Positions 9,673 through 18,836 of a stretch of DNA of 64,000 nucleotides are shown here, piece after piece; the first letter of the stretch is position 1, and the number at the start of each line of letters is the position of its first letter. The notes under the pieces were generated by a model. The model was not told the origin of the DNA and ran no database searches. It saw only the letters and a list, made by a program, of their open reading frames with translations. Location of the stretch: the NCBI GenBank assembly GCA_910577255.1, contig CAJTMH010000003.1, positions 1 through 64,000 on the forward strand. The letters run 5' to 3'. This DNA is from an uncultured Duncaniella sp. (GTDB lineage: Bacteria > Bacteroidota > Bacteroidia > Bacteroidales > Muribaculaceae). The position numbers and the translations under genes were made by a program.

Positions 9673-9680
9673 CAAAGGTA
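9673..9680 (-). promoter_or_regulatory. -7 promoter element of acpP
   Basis: TACCTTTG on the minus strand matches TAnnTTTG and sits 63-70 bases upstream of the acpP ATG. No good -33 TTTG is visible at the usual spacing, so the upstream element is weak or different. Confidence 0.6.
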
Positions 9681-9941
9681 AGAATTTTTTTGCCAATTTC
9701 CGAGTGTTTAAACGTGTAAAGTTGTTAACGAGGGTGTTTTTTCGTTTTATTTGGTCTGTTTCGCGGTTTGGGGGCATGGTGTTAATGGTTGGTAAATATA
9801 TGTCGTGTTACAAACCAGTTACAGTTTGGGCGTGTTTCTTTATTATATGAGATATAATTTTCAATTTTGCCGACTTTCCACCCCAGGCTCTCTGAAGGGG
9901 AGATGAGGCGCAGTAAGAAAGATAAAATGTTCAATTAGGTT
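9681..9941 (+). other. Divergent intergenic region between acpP and the DUF3298 lipoprotein
   Basis: This AT-rich stretch has no supported gene. A short frame on the plus strand (9449-9850) overlaps acpP and has no family features. Apart from the acpP -7 element, I see only a T-rich tract near 9685-9740 and a weak AT-rich promoter-like segment near 9835-9870 that could serve the downstream lipoprotein gene. Confidence 0.5.
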
Positions 9942-10784
9942 ATGAAAAAGAGTTTTTATTTATTGGGAGCCGCAGCAGCGGCGCTTGCCGGAGTGAGTTC
10001 ATGTGCCGGGGGATCCGGTGAGGGCTCGGGCAGATCGGATGTTACGGAGTTTGTGGTGAACCAGGTGATTAAAACTGCTGACCGCAATTACCGTGTAGAA
10101 ACTGACTATGACACTGCCTATGTGGATGTATATGCGTCGATACATTGGCCTGAAAAGCTTGGTGACGCTGACCTGACACCTCTGCGCCGGACTCTGCTTG
10201 AGTATGCTTTCAATGACACTACTTCAACCACGCTGGAGGGAGCTTTGGACTCTTATCTGGGTGATATCAGTTTCATAGAGGGGGTAAAGAGCGCCACTCA
10301 GGTGGATTCGCTTCCTGCGGGCCCTGACGGCATAGGAGCTTATTTCAGCAGCGTGACAGCCACGGTGCTTGATCTTGACGAGGAGATGGCGACCTATCAG
10401 GTGACGACATCGGCTTATCTTGGGGGTGCGCACCCGATGACGGCTTCTCATCCTTTCACTTATGTGCTGAAGTCTGGTACTGTGCTTGATGTGGACAATA
10501 TCCTCACCAAAGCCGGGCAGGATTCGATAATGCCTATCATAATCAATGCCCTCGCACGTCAGCTCGAGGTTCCTGTGGACGGGCTTGAGAAAGCAGGTAT
10601 CTTTACTTCGCAGCTCACTTCGCCGGGTTATCCGTATATCTCTAACAATACGCTTTATTTCCATTATAATCCCTATGACATTGCACCATACTCGCGCGGC
10701 ATGGTGGATGTGGCTGTCTATCCCTATGAGGTGGACCGTTTCCTGACGCCTGAGGCAAAGGCTTTGTTTGACGAGGGTTACTGA
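9942..10784 (+). CDS. DUF3298/RsiV-like lipoprotein
   Basis: This 280-residue exported protein has a lipobox-like GVSSC at about residues 18-22 and a Gly/Ser-rich tether after it. The body matches the DUF3298 / PdaC-RsiV-type fold by two hallmarks: a YLGGAHPMT segment about halfway along, and the C-terminal YDIAPYSRG motif of this domain. Some relatives bind lysozyme or act on peptidoglycan, but no enzymatic residues can be assigned here. It is a single gene with its own terminator, divergent from acpP. Confidence 0.75.
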   Translation: MKKSFYLLGAAAAALAGVSSCAGGSGEGSGRSDVTEFVVNQVIKTADRNYRVETDYDTAYVDVYASIHWPEKLGDADLTPLRRTLLEYAFNDTTSTTLEGALDSYLGDISFIEGVKSATQVDSLPAGPDGIGAYFSSVTATVLDLDEEMATYQVTTSAYLGGAHPMTASHPFTYVLKSGTVLDVDNILTKAGQDSIMPIIINALARQLEVPVDGLEKAGIFTSQLTSPGYPYISNNTLYFHYNPYDIAPYSRGMVDVAVYPYEVDRFLTPEAKALFDEGY

Positions 10785-10830
10785 TATTGCTGACTGCTCA
10801 TTGATATAAATATAAAGACGTACCATGCCG

Positions 10831-10883
10831 GGATGGTGGCAGAGGTGTCGGGATGACGATGCCGTTTGCCGCCATCCTTTTTT
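10831..10883 (+). terminator. Intrinsic terminator after the DUF3298 lipoprotein
   Basis: Stem ggatggtggca (10831-10841) / tgccgccatcc (10867-10877) with one G-U pair is followed by seven T. Confidence 0.85.
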
Positions 10884-10912
10884 GGTTTTGGCGGTGGAAA
10901 TGCTTATCTTTG
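10881..10912 (+). promoter_or_regulatory. Promoter for the M18 aminopeptidase gene
   Basis: TTTG (10881-10884), a 20-base spacer and TATCTTTG (10905-10912) match the Bacteroidetes consensus. The -33 box overlaps the T-tract of the preceding terminator. Confidence 0.75.
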
Positions 10913-11008
10913 CTTCGGGTAAGGCTGTGACCGCGGACGTCGTTCCATACTGCGCCACTTTCGTATCGAGATCACCCTGCCCGCTAACGTTAATCTGAAG
11001 ATATTATC

Positions 11009-12307
11009 ATGGAAGATGTTAAGATGACCGCTCGGTCATTAATGGAGTTTCTGGACAAGAGTCCGGTGAATTTCCTTGCCGTAAAGACGGTGAAGAATGA
11101 GCTCGACGCCAACGGCTTCAAGCAACTTGACCCGGCTGACCACTGGGAGCTTGAGCGCGGAGGCAAGTATTATATCACGAAGAACGGAAGCGCCATATTC
11201 GCTTTCGTTGTGACCACCGGTGGGCCTGAAGCCGGTTTCCGCATCATCTCGGCCCATAGTGACTCACCGTGCCTGCGCATCAAGCCGAATGCTGAGATGT
11301 GTGGTGAAGGTGGTGTAGTAAGGCTCAATGTGGAGGTGTATGGCGGCCCGATTCTTTACACGTGGTTTGACCGTCCGCTCTCGATAGCCGGACGAGTGGT
11401 GCTCCGCGGTGAGGATGTGCTCCACCCCGAGTGTGTGACGGTCAAGTTTGATCGTCCGCTTCTTACCATTCCCCATCTTGCCATACATTTCAACCGCGCT
11501 GTGAACGAGGGGAATCCTCTGTCACGCCAAAAGGATATGCTGCCGGTGATAGGTCTGGTGAAGGATTCGCTTGAGAGTGATGGCCTTTTGGTAAGACTCG
11601 TGGCTGAGGCTGTGGGCCGCAAGCCTGAGGATGTGCTTGACTTTGACCTGTCGCTTTATGACACTACCCCTGCATGTCTTGTCGGGCTCCATGAGGAGTT
11701 TGTGACCTCCGGGCGCCTCGACGACCTGAGCATGGTGCATGCGGCGCTGACGGCGCTGACCTCTACGACGTCGACAACCCAGACAAGGGTTATGGCGGTG
11801 TTTGACAATGAGGAGACAGGGTCTGGGACCAAACAGGGTGCGGCTTCGCCTGTGCTGTGTCAGTTGCTAAGACGTGTGACGGGATGTCTGGGCGGCTCTG
11901 AGGAGGATTATCTGAGGAGCATTGACAATTCGTTCATGGTGTCGGCCGATAACGCGCATGCATTCCATCCGAATTATCCTGAGAAGTATGACCCGACGAA
12001 TCACCCGGTGGTGGGTGGCGGTCCGGTGATCAAGATCAACGCCAACTGCAAGTATATGACTGATGCCGACTCCGCGGCGGTGTTCAGAGGTATATGTGAG
12101 AAGGCGGGTGTGCCGTTCCAGTACTTCGTCAATCACAGCGATGTGGCCGGAGGTTCAACTCTTGGCAATATCCTGACGTCGCAGATCGATCTGCGCGGTG
12201 TGGATATGGGAGAGGCAATCTGGGCGATGCATTCGGTGCGCGAGACGGCTTCGGCGGCCGATCATGCCTATACGATAGCGGCTTTCAAGACCTTCTTTGA
12301 CTTGTAG
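11009..12307 (+). CDS. M18 family aminopeptidase
   Basis: A 432-residue cocatalytic zinc aminopeptidase of the aspartyl-aminopeptidase type, probably cytosolic and removing N-terminal acidic residues from peptides. Metal-ligand motifs are visible in order: His83 and Asp85 (SAHSDSP), the DNEETGSGT motif with catalytic and metal-binding Glu, SADNAHAFHP, and a C-terminal NHSDVAGGSTLG carrying the last His. The length is normal for M18. A second in-frame ATG at 11024 is possible, and the first was kept. The gene is monocistronic with a good promoter about 100 bases upstream and a hairpin after it. Confidence 0.92.
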   Translation: MEDVKMTARSLMEFLDKSPVNFLAVKTVKNELDANGFKQLDPADHWELERGGKYYITKNGSAIFAFVVTTGGPEAGFRIISAHSDSPCLRIKPNAEMCGEGGVVRLNVEVYGGPILYTWFDRPLSIAGRVVLRGEDVLHPECVTVKFDRPLLTIPHLAIHFNRAVNEGNPLSRQKDMLPVIGLVKDSLESDGLLVRLVAEAVGRKPEDVLDFDLSLYDTTPACLVGLHEEFVTSGRLDDLSMVHAALTALTSTTSTTQTRVMAVFDNEETGSGTKQGAASPVLCQLLRRVTGCLGGSEEDYLRSIDNSFMVSADNAHAFHPNYPEKYDPTNHPVVGGGPVIKINANCKYMTDADSAAVFRGICEKAGVPFQYFVNHSDVAGGSTLGNILTSQIDLRGVDMGEAIWAMHSVRETASAADHAYTIAAFKTFFDL

Positions 12308-12344
12308 CGTCAGTCTGTCTGAATCGGATTAGATGATACGTCGA

Positions 12345-12390
12345 CCGGCGGTGACCTCCCATTTCAGGGATGGACACCGCCGGTGGTTTT
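12345..12390 (+). terminator. Terminator after the M18 aminopeptidase gene
   Basis: A perfect 9-bp GC-rich stem, ccggcggtg (12345-12353) / caccgccgg (12375-12383), is followed by a short T run (ggtttt). It lies between convergent genes. Confidence 0.7.
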
Positions 12391-12421
12391 AGTAGTGTGT
12401 ATGTCGATGTGCCGTGGATGG

Positions 12422-13552
12422 TCAGCCGTTGTGGCGACGGTCCATGGCATACCATGCGTAGATGATGTAGGCTGCCACGAATGGGATGATGAGTGATACC
12501 CAGCTCATGGCTGTTAGCGTGAAGTGGCTCGACGAACTGTTGAAGATGGTGAGTGAGGATGCGGGGTCAATGAGCGAGGGGTAGTAGGGGGTGTTGTTGT
12601 AGCCTGCCACCCAGAAGAGACTGAGGACCACGAGTATGGTGCCTATGCCGCTCCACCAGATGCCCTTTGTGAAGTGGGTGGCAAAGGCTGACCGGATGAT
12701 GCCGTAGAGCACCATGACCACACCGATGAGGAGCGCTGCGAGAGCCCACCACATCTCAAGGTAGTTGAAGAGGTATTTGTACTCGCGCAGGGCGAATGTG
12801 CTTTTCCCTCCGTTGATTGATGCTGTCGAGGTGGTCTCGAGTCCTGCTGCTGAGAGGAGAAGCCCGGCGAATAGGAGGAAAAATACCACAAAGATGACAC
12901 CATTGGCCAGGACGCGGCGTCGGTTGGCGCGGAAGAAGTCATCGTCGGCAGGATTGTTGTTGAGCATGTAGAGGGCAGCCTGTGTCCTTGCCAGAAAGAG
13001 GACGGTGAATCCGAGCACGAGGTTTTTCCAGTAGAATATGGCCTCGAAGCCGTGAGAATCGGCCCAGCGTGAGATGACAGGGGATCCGGTGTCGAGTATG
13101 TTGCCTTTCTGGACGGTGAATTCGGCTCCGAAGAACATCATGGCCACGGCGACTCCCAGAAGTATGCATCCGACACATCCGTTGATGAAGAGGAATGTGT
13201 CATAGGTGCGTGTGCCGAAGAGGTTGCCGGGTTTGGTCCTGAATTCGTAGCTCACAGCCTGAAGTACGAAGCTGACAAGGATGAGCATCCAGAGCCAGTA
13301 GGCACCGCCGAAGCTTGTGGAGTAGAACAGGGGGAATGAAGCGAAGAATGCTCCGCCGAATACCACGAGGGTGGTGAAGGTGAGTTCCCATTTGTGGCCG
13401 AGAGTGCTTATCATGCGTCGCGATGCTTCGGAGCGGTCAGGAACGCCGAGCAGGAAGGTCTGTCCCCCCTGGACGAAGAGTAGGAAGACGAGGAGCGCAC
13501 CGAGCACGGAGATGAGCAGCCACCAGTATGTCTGTAGGGTTTGAAGTTCCAT
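12422..13552 (-). CDS. cydB: Cytochrome bd oxidase subunit II
   Basis: CydB is the second membrane subunit of cytochrome bd quinol oxidase, which reduces oxygen with high affinity and protects anaerobes under nanoaerobic conditions. The 376-residue length, eight to nine hydrophobic helices and the N-terminal LQTYWWLLISVLGALL segment fit the family. The gene follows cydA by 36 bases on the same strand, so the two are cotranscribed, with a DUF4492 gene at the head. Confidence 0.95.
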   Translation of the reverse strand: MELQTLQTYWWLLISVLGALLVFLLFVQGGQTFLLGVPDRSEASRRMISTLGHKWELTFTTLVVFGGAFFASFPLFYSTSFGGAYWLWMLILVSFVLQAVSYEFRTKPGNLFGTRTYDTFLFINGCVGCILLGVAVAMMFFGAEFTVQKGNILDTGSPVISRWADSHGFEAIFYWKNLVLGFTVLFLARTQAALYMLNNNPADDDFFRANRRRVLANGVIFVVFFLLFAGLLLSAAGLETTSTASINGGKSTFALREYKYLFNYLEMWWALAALLIGVVMVLYGIIRSAFATHFTKGIWWSGIGTILVVLSLFWVAGYNNTPYYPSLIDPASSLTIFNSSSSHFTLTAMSWVSLIIPFVAAYIIYAWYAMDRRHNG

Positions 13553-13588
13553 GATTAGGGGTGTTAAGATGGTTGTTATGGAATGTGG

Positions 13589-15172
13589 TTAGTATGCCTG
13601 GCCGTCAGATTCGGTATCGGCGTGATTTTCCTTGGAGCCGTTGCGTATCTGCTTGAGCATGATGGTGACTTCGGCTGCGAGGAGTGCGGTGAAGAGTATG
13701 GCGAACATCCAGAATGTCAGTTGCACAGCTGTCGAGGAGATGGCTGAGACGGCTGCCTTGGTGGGCATGAGGCCTTCGATGATCCAGGGTTGACGTCCTA
13801 CCTCGGCAGTAACCCAGCCAGCTTGAGAGCATATCCAAACAACCATGATGGTGAGGATGCTGACCCATTGCCACCAACGGCGTTGCCAGAGTGATGGCCA
13901 GCGGTAGAGGGCTGCGAGGGCTATGACAAAGAAGAGCATGAGGTAGCCTCCGGCCAAGGCCATGATATGGAAGGAGTAGAAGGTTACTCCGACCGGGGGA
14001 ACAGCTTCGTCGGGCGAGTCGAGGTAGCCGTAACCGAAGAAGCGGTAGTCGTCGCGGAGGCTGGCTTTGGCAGCAGCCATGGCTGCTGTGTCGGCAGCGG
14101 CATAGGCTGCATCGAAGGCGCGGAGGGCTTCATGGGCACGTTTGCCTGCTGCTATGCGCTCAGCGTAGGAGACGGTGTTGATTGTGTCGCCGTCGGCGTT
14201 GATGCTGACGCCGGCTATGATGTCGTTTATGCCTGGAACGAACGATTCGTGGTCATGGTTGGCGAGGATTGAGAGACCGTAGGGGAGGGCTATCTTGAAG
14301 AGGTAGGGGTCGGAGTCGTCGGCTCGTTCCTTGGATGGGTCGAGGATACCGAATGCAACTATCTCCTGTCCACGGCTGCCGTCATAGAGGCCTTCCATGG
14401 CTGCGAGCTTCATAGGCTGGACACGTGCTACATCGACGGCAGAGCTGTCGCCTGTCCAAAGGGTGAGGAGCATCCCGATGAATCCAACCCATGTGGCGAT
14501 GCGGATGGAATCCATGGCGAATTGGCGACGTCGCTGCTTCATCAGCATCCATGCGCTTACGCCGATGACGAAGACGGCGGCGAGCACCCATCCGTCGAAG
14601 ACGGCGTGGAAGAACTTGTGGATGGCTACCGGCGAGAAGGCCACGGCCCAGAAGTCGTCCATGACGTTGCGCATCTGCGCGGGGTCGAATTCCATTCCTA
14701 CCGGATACTGCATCCAGGCATTGGCCACGAGTATCCAAAGGGCAGAAATCGAGGCGCCGAGGGCTGTGAGCCACGTGGAGGCCAGATGGAATCCGGGGCT
14801 AACTTTCTTCCATCCGAAGAACATGATGGCAATGAATGTGGCCTCCATGAAGAAGGCGAGGAGCCCTTCGATGGCGAGGGGTGCGCCGAAGATGTCGCCG
14901 ACAAACCAGCTGTAGTTTGACCAGTTGGTGCCAAACTCAAACTCGAGGATTATGCCTGTGGCCACACCGACGGCAAAGTTGATGCCGAAGAGAGTCATCC
15001 AGAATTTGGTGAGGGCGAGCCATTTCTCCTTGCGGGTGCGATAGTAGATAGTCTCCATGATACCCACTATCACGCTCAGACCCAGAGTGAGGGGCACGAA
15101 TAGCCAGTGGTACATCGCTGTGAGGGCAAATTGCCATCTCGACCAGTCGACTACGGTCATTAAATCGTCCAT
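13589..15172 (-). CDS. cydA: Cytochrome bd oxidase subunit I
   Basis: CydA carries the three hemes and the quinol site of cytochrome bd. The 527-residue protein starts with the family pattern WSRWQFALTAMYHWLFVPLTLG, where His22 corresponds to the N-terminal heme ligand. Conserved stretches include GIILEFEFGTNW, APLAIEGLLAFFMEATF, and a late GRQPWIIEG. The periplasmic Q-loop region (about residues 240-370) is long and contains an Ala-rich insertion. It sits between the small DUF4492 gene and cydB in one operon. Confidence 0.96.
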   Translation of the reverse strand: MDDLMTVVDWSRWQFALTAMYHWLFVPLTLGLSVIVGIMETIYYRTRKEKWLALTKFWMTLFGINFAVGVATGIILEFEFGTNWSNYSWFVGDIFGAPLAIEGLLAFFMEATFIAIMFFGWKKVSPGFHLASTWLTALGASISALWILVANAWMQYPVGMEFDPAQMRNVMDDFWAVAFSPVAIHKFFHAVFDGWVLAAVFVIGVSAWMLMKQRRRQFAMDSIRIATWVGFIGMLLTLWTGDSSAVDVARVQPMKLAAMEGLYDGSRGQEIVAFGILDPSKERADDSDPYLFKIALPYGLSILANHDHESFVPGINDIIAGVSINADGDTINTVSYAERIAAGKRAHEALRAFDAAYAAADTAAMAAAKASLRDDYRFFGYGYLDSPDEAVPPVGVTFYSFHIMALAGGYLMLFFVIALAALYRWPSLWQRRWWQWVSILTIMVVWICSQAGWVTAEVGRQPWIIEGLMPTKAAVSAISSTAVQLTFWMFAILFTALLAAEVTIMLKQIRNGSKENHADTESDGQAY

Positions 15173-15225
15173 AGATAGATATGTTTAGGGTTGATGATTG
15201 TGTATTGTCGAATAAATAAATAGTG

Positions 15226-15486
15226 TCAGCGTGTGAGGAGCGACCTGCGGACGGCGTCGGCTCGTTCTCCGTCGGTGTCATAGTCGCGCTGCAGAATGTC
15301 AGGGAAGAAGAAGAGCTTGAAGATGAAGAAGAGGATGAAGAGTTTGATGATGATGAGCAGCCACAGCTTGCGACCCACGGTCATGGCGCGGAATCCATCG
15401 ACGTAGAAGCGCACTATCCTCTCTGGGATGGAGGCGAGTCGGCGCAGTGGCGATTTGGCGTGGTCAGATGCTGGGTTTTGACTCAT
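15226..15486 (-). CDS. DUF4492 small membrane protein, cyd-operon leader gene
   Basis: This 86-residue protein begins at the ATG at 15486. An upstream extension to 15630 lacks family similarity. The core IPERIVRFYVDGFRAMTVGRKLW followed by one hydrophobic helix ending KLFFFPDIL is the DUF4492 signature. Members commonly sit directly upstream of cydA in Bacteroidetes and epsilon-proteobacteria, suggesting a role in assembly or as a small accessory subunit of cytochrome bd. The gap to cydA is 53 bases. The role is inferred from conserved context. Confidence 0.85.
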   Translation of the reverse strand: MSQNPASDHAKSPLRRLASIPERIVRFYVDGFRAMTVGRKLWLLIIIKLFILFFIFKLFFFPDILQRDYDTDGERADAVRRSLLTR

Positions 15487-15668
15487 AAGGTAAGAAGAAT
15501 GTTGGTGGATGATGATACAACACCCAAGCCTACGCAAAAGTCTAAAAATAATTCGGAAAATCCAAGCTTTTTCTCTGAAATTTGGATGTCTCCGGTCACA
15601 CATGGAGTTTCGTTTTGTCCCGTTCGGCATTTTCTCTTGTGACGTTGACTATCCGTGGGAGGCGTTTA

Positions 15669-15714
15669 TAAGAAAAATCCCCGATTCCGCATGTTGTCGC
15701 GAAATCGGGGATTT
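15669..15714 (-). terminator. Intrinsic terminator after secDF
   Basis: Inverted repeat aaatccccgatt (15675-15686) / aatcggggattt (15703-15714) is followed by ttttctt on the minus strand, 57 bases after the secDF stop. Confidence 0.85.
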
Positions 15715-15770
15715 GGTTGGTTTTATCGCGTCGGCCACATCACAGTGAGACCTGACGCCGGGGAGGATGC

Positions 15771-18662
15771 TTACGCCTTGACAGCTTTGCGGTTGCGGCG
15801 GCTGTCGGTGATGTAGGCCACAGGTGCTGCAACGTAGATGGTTGCGAGAGTACCGATGATTACACCGAATATCATGGCGAAGACGAATGAACGGATAGCG
15901 TCACCACCGAGGATGAAGATACAGAGGAGCACCAGGAGGGTGGATGACGAGGTCATCACTGTACGTCCGAGGGTGGAGTTGATTGAGGAGTTGATGGTGG
16001 TGAAGAAGTCCTGCTTGGGATAGAGACCTACGTTTTCGCGCACACGGTCGAAGACTACCACGGTGTCGTTGATCTGGTAACCGATCACTGTAAGGATGGC
16101 AGCGATGAACGACTGGTCGATTTCCATAGCGAATGGGAATACGCCCCAGAAGAGTGAGTAGAAACCGATGATGGTGAATGCTGTGAAGGCTACGGCAGCG
16201 AGGGCACCTACAGAGAAGGCCACGTTGCGGAAGCGGAGCAGGATGTAGAAGAACATGGCCAGAAGTGCGAGGATTACGGCGATGTAGGCGTCAGTGCGCA
16301 TGTCGTTGGCCACGGTAGGACCTACTTTCTGCGATGACATGATACCGATGTTCTCGTTGGTGGTCGAGAAGTCCTCGATGCTCATGCCGTTGAGCTCGTT
16401 CTGAAGACCGTTGTAGAGAATCTGGGTGATTTCGTTGTCGATGTTCTCTTCGTCGGAGTCGATTTTGTAGTTGGTCGAGATACGGACTTTGGTGTCGTCG
16501 TCAATGGTGATGACGCTGAGCTGGGCACCTTCGAAGAGGGGTGCGAGCTGTGCCTGAAGTTCGTGGGTCTTGACAGGATGATCAAACTGCACCACGTAGT
16601 TGCGTCCACCTGAGAAGTCGATGCCCTGGTTGAGGCCGCGAGCGAAGAGCGAGATGATGACAACGGCGCAGGCAATGCCTACCACTGTGAAGCTCACCTT
16701 GCGGGCACCAAGGAAGTTGAACTTGGTGTTGGTGAACATTTTGCGTGAGAGGGCAGTGGTGAATGTGAGACGTTCGAAAGGCTTGGTCTTGGCACCCATG
16801 ATGTAGATGAGGCGGGTGAGGTAGACAGCTGTGAAGAACGAGCAGATGATACCGATGATGAGGGTGGTGGCGAAGCCCTTGATGGGACCTGTACCGAAGA
16901 GGAGGAGGATCACACCGGTGATGATAGAGGTAAGGTTCGAGTCAAAGATGGCCGAGAAGGCGTTGCTGTAACCGTCAGCGATGGCTGTGCGCACGTTCTT
17001 GCCCGAGCGGAGTTCTTCCTTGGCGCGCTCGTAGATGAGCACGTTGGCGTCAACGGCCATACCCAGGGCGAGGACGATACCGGCGATACCCGAGAGGGTC
17101 AGCACGGCCTGGAATGAGGCGAGGATACCGAAAGTGAAGAAGATGTTGAAGATAAGGGCGAGGTTGGCGATGAGGCCGGGGATGAAGCCATAGAAGAGGC
17201 ACATGAACACCATCAGGAGCACGAGGGCGATGACGAATGACCAGAGACCATCCTTGATAGCCTGTTCGCCGAGCGACGGACCGATAACGGTGTCAGAGAT
17301 GATGTCAACCTTGGCTGCCATCTTACCGCTCTTGAGCACGTTGGCCAAGTCCTTTGCTTCGTCAGTGGTGAAGTCGCCGGTAATCTGCGAGCGACCACCT
17401 TCGATGACTGAGTTTACGCGGGGTGCTGAGTATACATGGTCGTCGAGCACGATGGCTACCTGCTTTTCGATGTTGGCTGCTGTGATGCGGGCCCACTGGC
17501 GGGCAGCTTCGGGCTTCATGTTCATTGACACGTAGTTACCGCCCTGCATTGCGTCATAGTCACTTGTAGCCGAGGTGATGACGTCGCCGCTGAGGGCCGG
17601 CTTGCCGTTTGTGGTCTTGAGGGCCACGAGCTGGAATATCGAGAGGTTGCGCTTGCCTTTGACTGAATCCTCAACCTGCACTACCTCGGGCTTGAATTCC
17701 CATGCCAGTTTGAGGTTGGCGGGGAGGATGCGCTTGGCTGCGGGTGAAGCAAGGAGCATGTCGATAGTGTCGCGGGCTGTCTCGGTGGCAGCACCTACAC
17801 CTATTATATTACGAGGATTGCCTACCTGGAGGAAGTAGTCGAAGAGACCCTTGCCGTTGCCGGTGGAGTCAGTGCGCAGAGTGCGGTCGAGTTCCTGGAG
17901 GATGCCTGAAATCTCGCTGAACGAGGTGGTCTCGTAGAATTCGAGATTTGCGCTCGATTTGAGGAGTTCGCGCACACGGTCGTGCTCTTTTACACCGGGG
18001 AGTTCAAGGAGTATCTGGCCGTCCTTCTCGAGCTCCTGGATGTTGGGGGCTACGACGCCGAACTGGTCGATACGAGTACGGAGCACGTTGGTTGATGAGC
18101 TGACGCGGTCCTTTACTTCCTGCTTGAGGGCAGTCTTAATGGCGTCGATGTTGTCGCCACGCTTTACCTGGTCTTTGAACACAACTGAAAGGTCGCCTTG
18201 GGGGTCGAGCTTACGGTATTCGGCGCAGAAGATGTCGATGAAGTCGTTGCTCTTGTTGACGCGGGCCACGGAGTCGGCGTTGGCTACGGCTTTTTCAAAA
18301 TATGGATTGCCTTCGGCGTTGGCCATCGAACGGAGGATGTCGGGCACAGACACCTGGAGGGTGACGTTCATACCACCCTTGAGGTCAAGACCGAGCCCTA
18401 CGCCGAGCTTCTGTACTTCGTTGAAAGTATAACCTAAATAAACCTTCTCGTTAGCGATGTTCTTGATGTACTCGCTGTAGGCTTTGCGTTTAGTTTCAGA
18501 ACTGTTGTTGTCCTTGGCGGCTTCCACTTCGGCATACTCGGTAGCCTTCTTCTCGTAATGGTTGGTCACCATTGTGAAGGAGAGGTAGAAGAGGCAGATG
18601 AGCACCATGAATATGGCTATCACACCGGCAACAACACTTCCCAAAGATCCTTTGCTTTGCAT
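15771..18662 (-). CDS. secDF: Protein translocase subunit SecDF (fused)
   Basis: SecD and SecF in one 963-residue polypeptide use the proton gradient to pull preproteins through SecYEG. The N-terminal helix is followed by the SecD periplasmic domain (about residues 45-480, with VGLGLDLKGGMNVTLQVSV near 90) and six helices including the GIAGIVLALGMAVDANVLIYER motif with its essential Asp. The SecF half starts near 650 (FNFLGARKVSF, then NQGIDFSGGRNY) and ends with six helices including the TVIGYQINDTVVVFDRVREN motif. The fused form is usual for Bacteroidetes. The gene is monocistronic, with a TATATTTG -7 box upstream and a terminator after it. Confidence 0.97.
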   Translation of the reverse strand: MQSKGSLGSVVAGVIAIFMVLICLFYLSFTMVTNHYEKKATEYAEVEAAKDNNSSETKRKAYSEYIKNIANEKVYLGYTFNEVQKLGVGLGLDLKGGMNVTLQVSVPDILRSMANAEGNPYFEKAVANADSVARVNKSNDFIDIFCAEYRKLDPQGDLSVVFKDQVKRGDNIDAIKTALKQEVKDRVSSSTNVLRTRIDQFGVVAPNIQELEKDGQILLELPGVKEHDRVRELLKSSANLEFYETTSFSEISGILQELDRTLRTDSTGNGKGLFDYFLQVGNPRNIIGVGAATETARDTIDMLLASPAAKRILPANLKLAWEFKPEVVQVEDSVKGKRNLSIFQLVALKTTNGKPALSGDVITSATSDYDAMQGGNYVSMNMKPEAARQWARITAANIEKQVAIVLDDHVYSAPRVNSVIEGGRSQITGDFTTDEAKDLANVLKSGKMAAKVDIISDTVIGPSLGEQAIKDGLWSFVIALVLLMVFMCLFYGFIPGLIANLALIFNIFFTFGILASFQAVLTLSGIAGIVLALGMAVDANVLIYERAKEELRSGKNVRTAIADGYSNAFSAIFDSNLTSIITGVILLLFGTGPIKGFATTLIIGIICSFFTAVYLTRLIYIMGAKTKPFERLTFTTALSRKMFTNTKFNFLGARKVSFTVVGIACAVVIISLFARGLNQGIDFSGGRNYVVQFDHPVKTHELQAQLAPLFEGAQLSVITIDDDTKVRISTNYKIDSDEENIDNEITQILYNGLQNELNGMSIEDFSTTNENIGIMSSQKVGPTVANDMRTDAYIAVILALLAMFFYILLRFRNVAFSVGALAAVAFTAFTIIGFYSLFWGVFPFAMEIDQSFIAAILTVIGYQINDTVVVFDRVRENVGLYPKQDFFTTINSSINSTLGRTVMTSSSTLLVLLCIFILGGDAIRSFVFAMIFGVIIGTLATIYVAAPVAYITDSRRNRKAVKA

Positions 18663-18753
18663 TGTGTTAAAGTGATGTATTTAAATTAGTTAATTAATAT
18701 TTTTTCGATTGGTTTTCATGGAGGGCGGAGGTGTCGCGCCCTTTTTCAGCTTG

Positions 18754-18761
18754 CAAATATA
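18754..18761 (-). promoter_or_regulatory. -7 promoter element of secDF
   Basis: TATATTTG on the minus strand fits TAnnTTTG and lies about 92 bases upstream of the secDF ATG. No clear -33 TTTG is present at 19-21 bases. Confidence 0.6.
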
Positions 18762-18836
18762 CGAAATTTCTTTTAATTACACGTATCTAAACACACTTTT
18801 TGGCGTTTTTTGGCCCTTAGCCACTGATTTTTAGAG

